A DNA stretch of 64,000 bases from Aldehydirespirator sp965221185. Lineage in GTDB: Bacteria > Actinomycetota > Acidimicrobiia > Acidimicrobiales > Aldehydirespiratoraceae. The stretch covers positions 3,658,001 through 3,722,000 of the forward strand of contig OZ244866.1 of assembly GCA_965221185.1 (NCBI GenBank), read 5' to 3'. The notes beneath the pieces are model-generated. The model did no database searches and was not told the DNA's origin. It was given only the letters and a program-made list of their open reading frames with translations. How positions within the stretch are numbered: the first letter of the stretch is position 1; each line of letters begins with the position of its first letter. Of this stretch, positions 63,093 through 64,000 are shown in pieces. Made by a program: the position numbers and the translations under genes.

Positions 63093-63359
63093 GAGCCGAC
63101 GCTAGCGCCCGCAGTCGGGGATCAGCCGGTGCTGTGGGGGTGGTCGCCCTCACCCCGACTGGCGGCCGCGGCTCGTTGGTGGGCCATGGTGCGTCGGGGC
63201 GACGCAAGGCCGCGCGGTACGGTCTTCGGCGCGTTGCGGGGCCCGAGTCGGGGTCGTGCTGGCGCGGGTTGCGCACCGACCACGCACCGGGGCCCTTGTC
63301 GGCGTAGCTTCCTGTCGGCGGTCAGCGCCGGCTGCAGGAGATGCCCCGAGGGAGGGCGC
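63093..63359. other. Intergenic region between divergent dehydrogenase and kinase genes
   Basis: 267 bp that must hold the promoters of both divergent genes. No clear -35/-10 pair or strong dyad was recognised by eye; the DNA is GC-rich, with a ribosome site 'GAGGGAGGG' just before the kinase ATG. Confidence 0.3.
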
Positions 63360-64000
63360 ATGAACGACGTGACGGTCGGGATCGACATCGGGACGACCTC
63401 GGTCAAGGCGGTCGCGGCCGACGATGACGGCAACGTGTTGTCCCGGGCCCGGATCCCGCATCGGGTGGTGGCCCCCGATCCCGGCCGGTTCGAACACGAC
63501 TCCCGGGAGGCGTGGATTGACGGAGTGCTGACCGCCTGGAACGACGTGACTGCGGGTGCCGCGGGTCGATCGGTCGCTGCGGTCACCGTTTCGGCCATGG
63601 TGCCGTCCATGTGCGGGGTCGACTCGGCAGGGATGCCCGTCACCCCTGGCCTGCTCTACGGCGACGCCCGCGGCCGGACCCCCGCAGGCGGCTCGAGCGC
63701 TGGGACAGATTCCGATGGCGGGTCGGACCATGGTGGGCCGGACCCCGGCTCGGTGCCTGGAACCGATGCCAGCGAGGGGTCGACCGAGGGCGACGCGGTC
63801 GGGTTCGCTCGCTGGCTGGCCGGGCGTGGCGGCGTGCACGCCCTCTGGCCGGCTCAGGCCGTGGCCAACCGTGCCCTATGCGGCGTGGTGGCCATCGACT
63901 CCTCGACCGCCATGGCCATGGCCCCGATGTCCGACGGGCAGGGTTGGGCGCCGGGGCTGCTCGAGGAGCTCGGCATGACCTCCGAGCAACTCCCGGCCAT
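63360..64000 (+). CDS. FGGY-family carbohydrate kinase, N-terminal part (cut by window end)
   Basis: Starts at ATG with GAGGGAGGG upstream and runs off the right edge; 213 codons are visible. The first actin-like domain shows the phosphate-1 motif 'VTVGIDIGTTSVKAVAADDD', then 'RFEHDSREAWIDGVLTAWND' and 'VAAVTVSAMVPSMCGVDSAG', typical of xylulokinase/gluconokinase-like FGGY kinases. An insertion rich in Gly/Ser/Asp ('GGSSAGTDSDGGSDHGGPD') follows 'LLYGDARGRTPA', where the family has only a short turn. It phosphorylates a sugar or sugar acid; with the divergent aldolase and dehydrogenase it fits a small catabolic locus. Confidence 0.83.
   Translation, partial: MNDVTVGIDIGTTSVKAVAADDDGNVLSRARIPHRVVAPDPGRFEHDSREAWIDGVLTAWNDVTAGAAGRSVAAVTVSAMVPSMCGVDSAGMPVTPGLLYGDARGRTPAGGSSAGTDSDGGSDHGGPDPGSVPGTDASEGSTEGDAVGFARWLAGRGGVHALWPAQAVANRALCGVVAIDSSTAMAMAPMSDGQGWAPGLLEELGMTSEQLPA

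Overview
This is a GC-rich window with many GTG starts, frequent 4-bp ATGA/GTGA stop-start overlaps, several lipobox lipoproteins, a DUF222/HNH-type protein, a Tad (Flp) pilus locus and dense acyl-CoA genes. That mix suggests a free-living or host-associated actinobacterium, perhaps of the Acidimicrobiia; this is inferred from gene content and base composition, since no rRNA or other marker is present. No tRNA, rRNA or CRISPR array was seen.

Layout. 1-3.6 kb: tail of a NYN-domain gene, then a coupled pair encoding a lipoprotein and a very cysteine-rich exported protein. 3.6-12.3 kb: one minus-strand run with a large LysM-like/proline-rich membrane protein, a branched-chain-type binding lipoprotein, a TauA/SsuA-like binding lipoprotein, two permeases and an ATPase. 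12.3-14.6 kb: a coiled-coil membrane protein opposite a DUF222/HNH protein. 14.7-33.9 kb: a dispersed Tad pilus locus (three TadE/G-like minor pilins, two pilin-like proteins, tadC, tadB, tadA, cpaE-like, cpaB, and a prepilin peptidase on the other strand). It is interrupted by an IS3-like element that splits a PAP2 phosphatase gene, by two duplicated coiled-coil genes with their own promoters, and by a segment holding a PIN toxin-antitoxin pair between two copies of the tadC 3' end.

33.9-49.4 kb: acyl-CoA catabolism. It has two AMP-forming CoA ligases, three acyl-CoA dehydrogenases, a CaiB-type CoA transferase, a P450, a TauD-like dioxygenase, an amidohydrolase, a zinc alcohol dehydrogenase and small helper proteins, plus a triplet of tiny membrane proteins and two tandem 34-codon ORFs. 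49.6-57.5 kb: a plus-strand operon for branched-chain-type uptake (binding lipoprotein, fused LivH-LivM permease, LivG, LivF) running into a thiolase-like/DUF35 pair and a TesB thioesterase. This links uptake of a carboxylate or amino-acid-like substrate to CoA-ester degradation. 57.6-64 kb: two MFS transporters, an enoyl-CoA hydratase, a class II aldolase, a D-2-hydroxyacid dehydrogenase and the start of an FGGY sugar kinase.

The most unusual features are: (1) tandem duplications at the 5' ends of genes, at least five cases, two of which make short leader ORFs whose stop overlaps the main start; (2) an interspersed GC-rich intergenic repeat that supplies the stop codon of one gene and in two places is joined to a conserved AT-richer core; (3) the segment between repeated tadC ends in the pilus locus; (4) an IS insertion whose 4-bp target duplication allows exact in-silico restoration of the broken gene; and (5) families of small membrane/coiled-coil proteins of unknown role.
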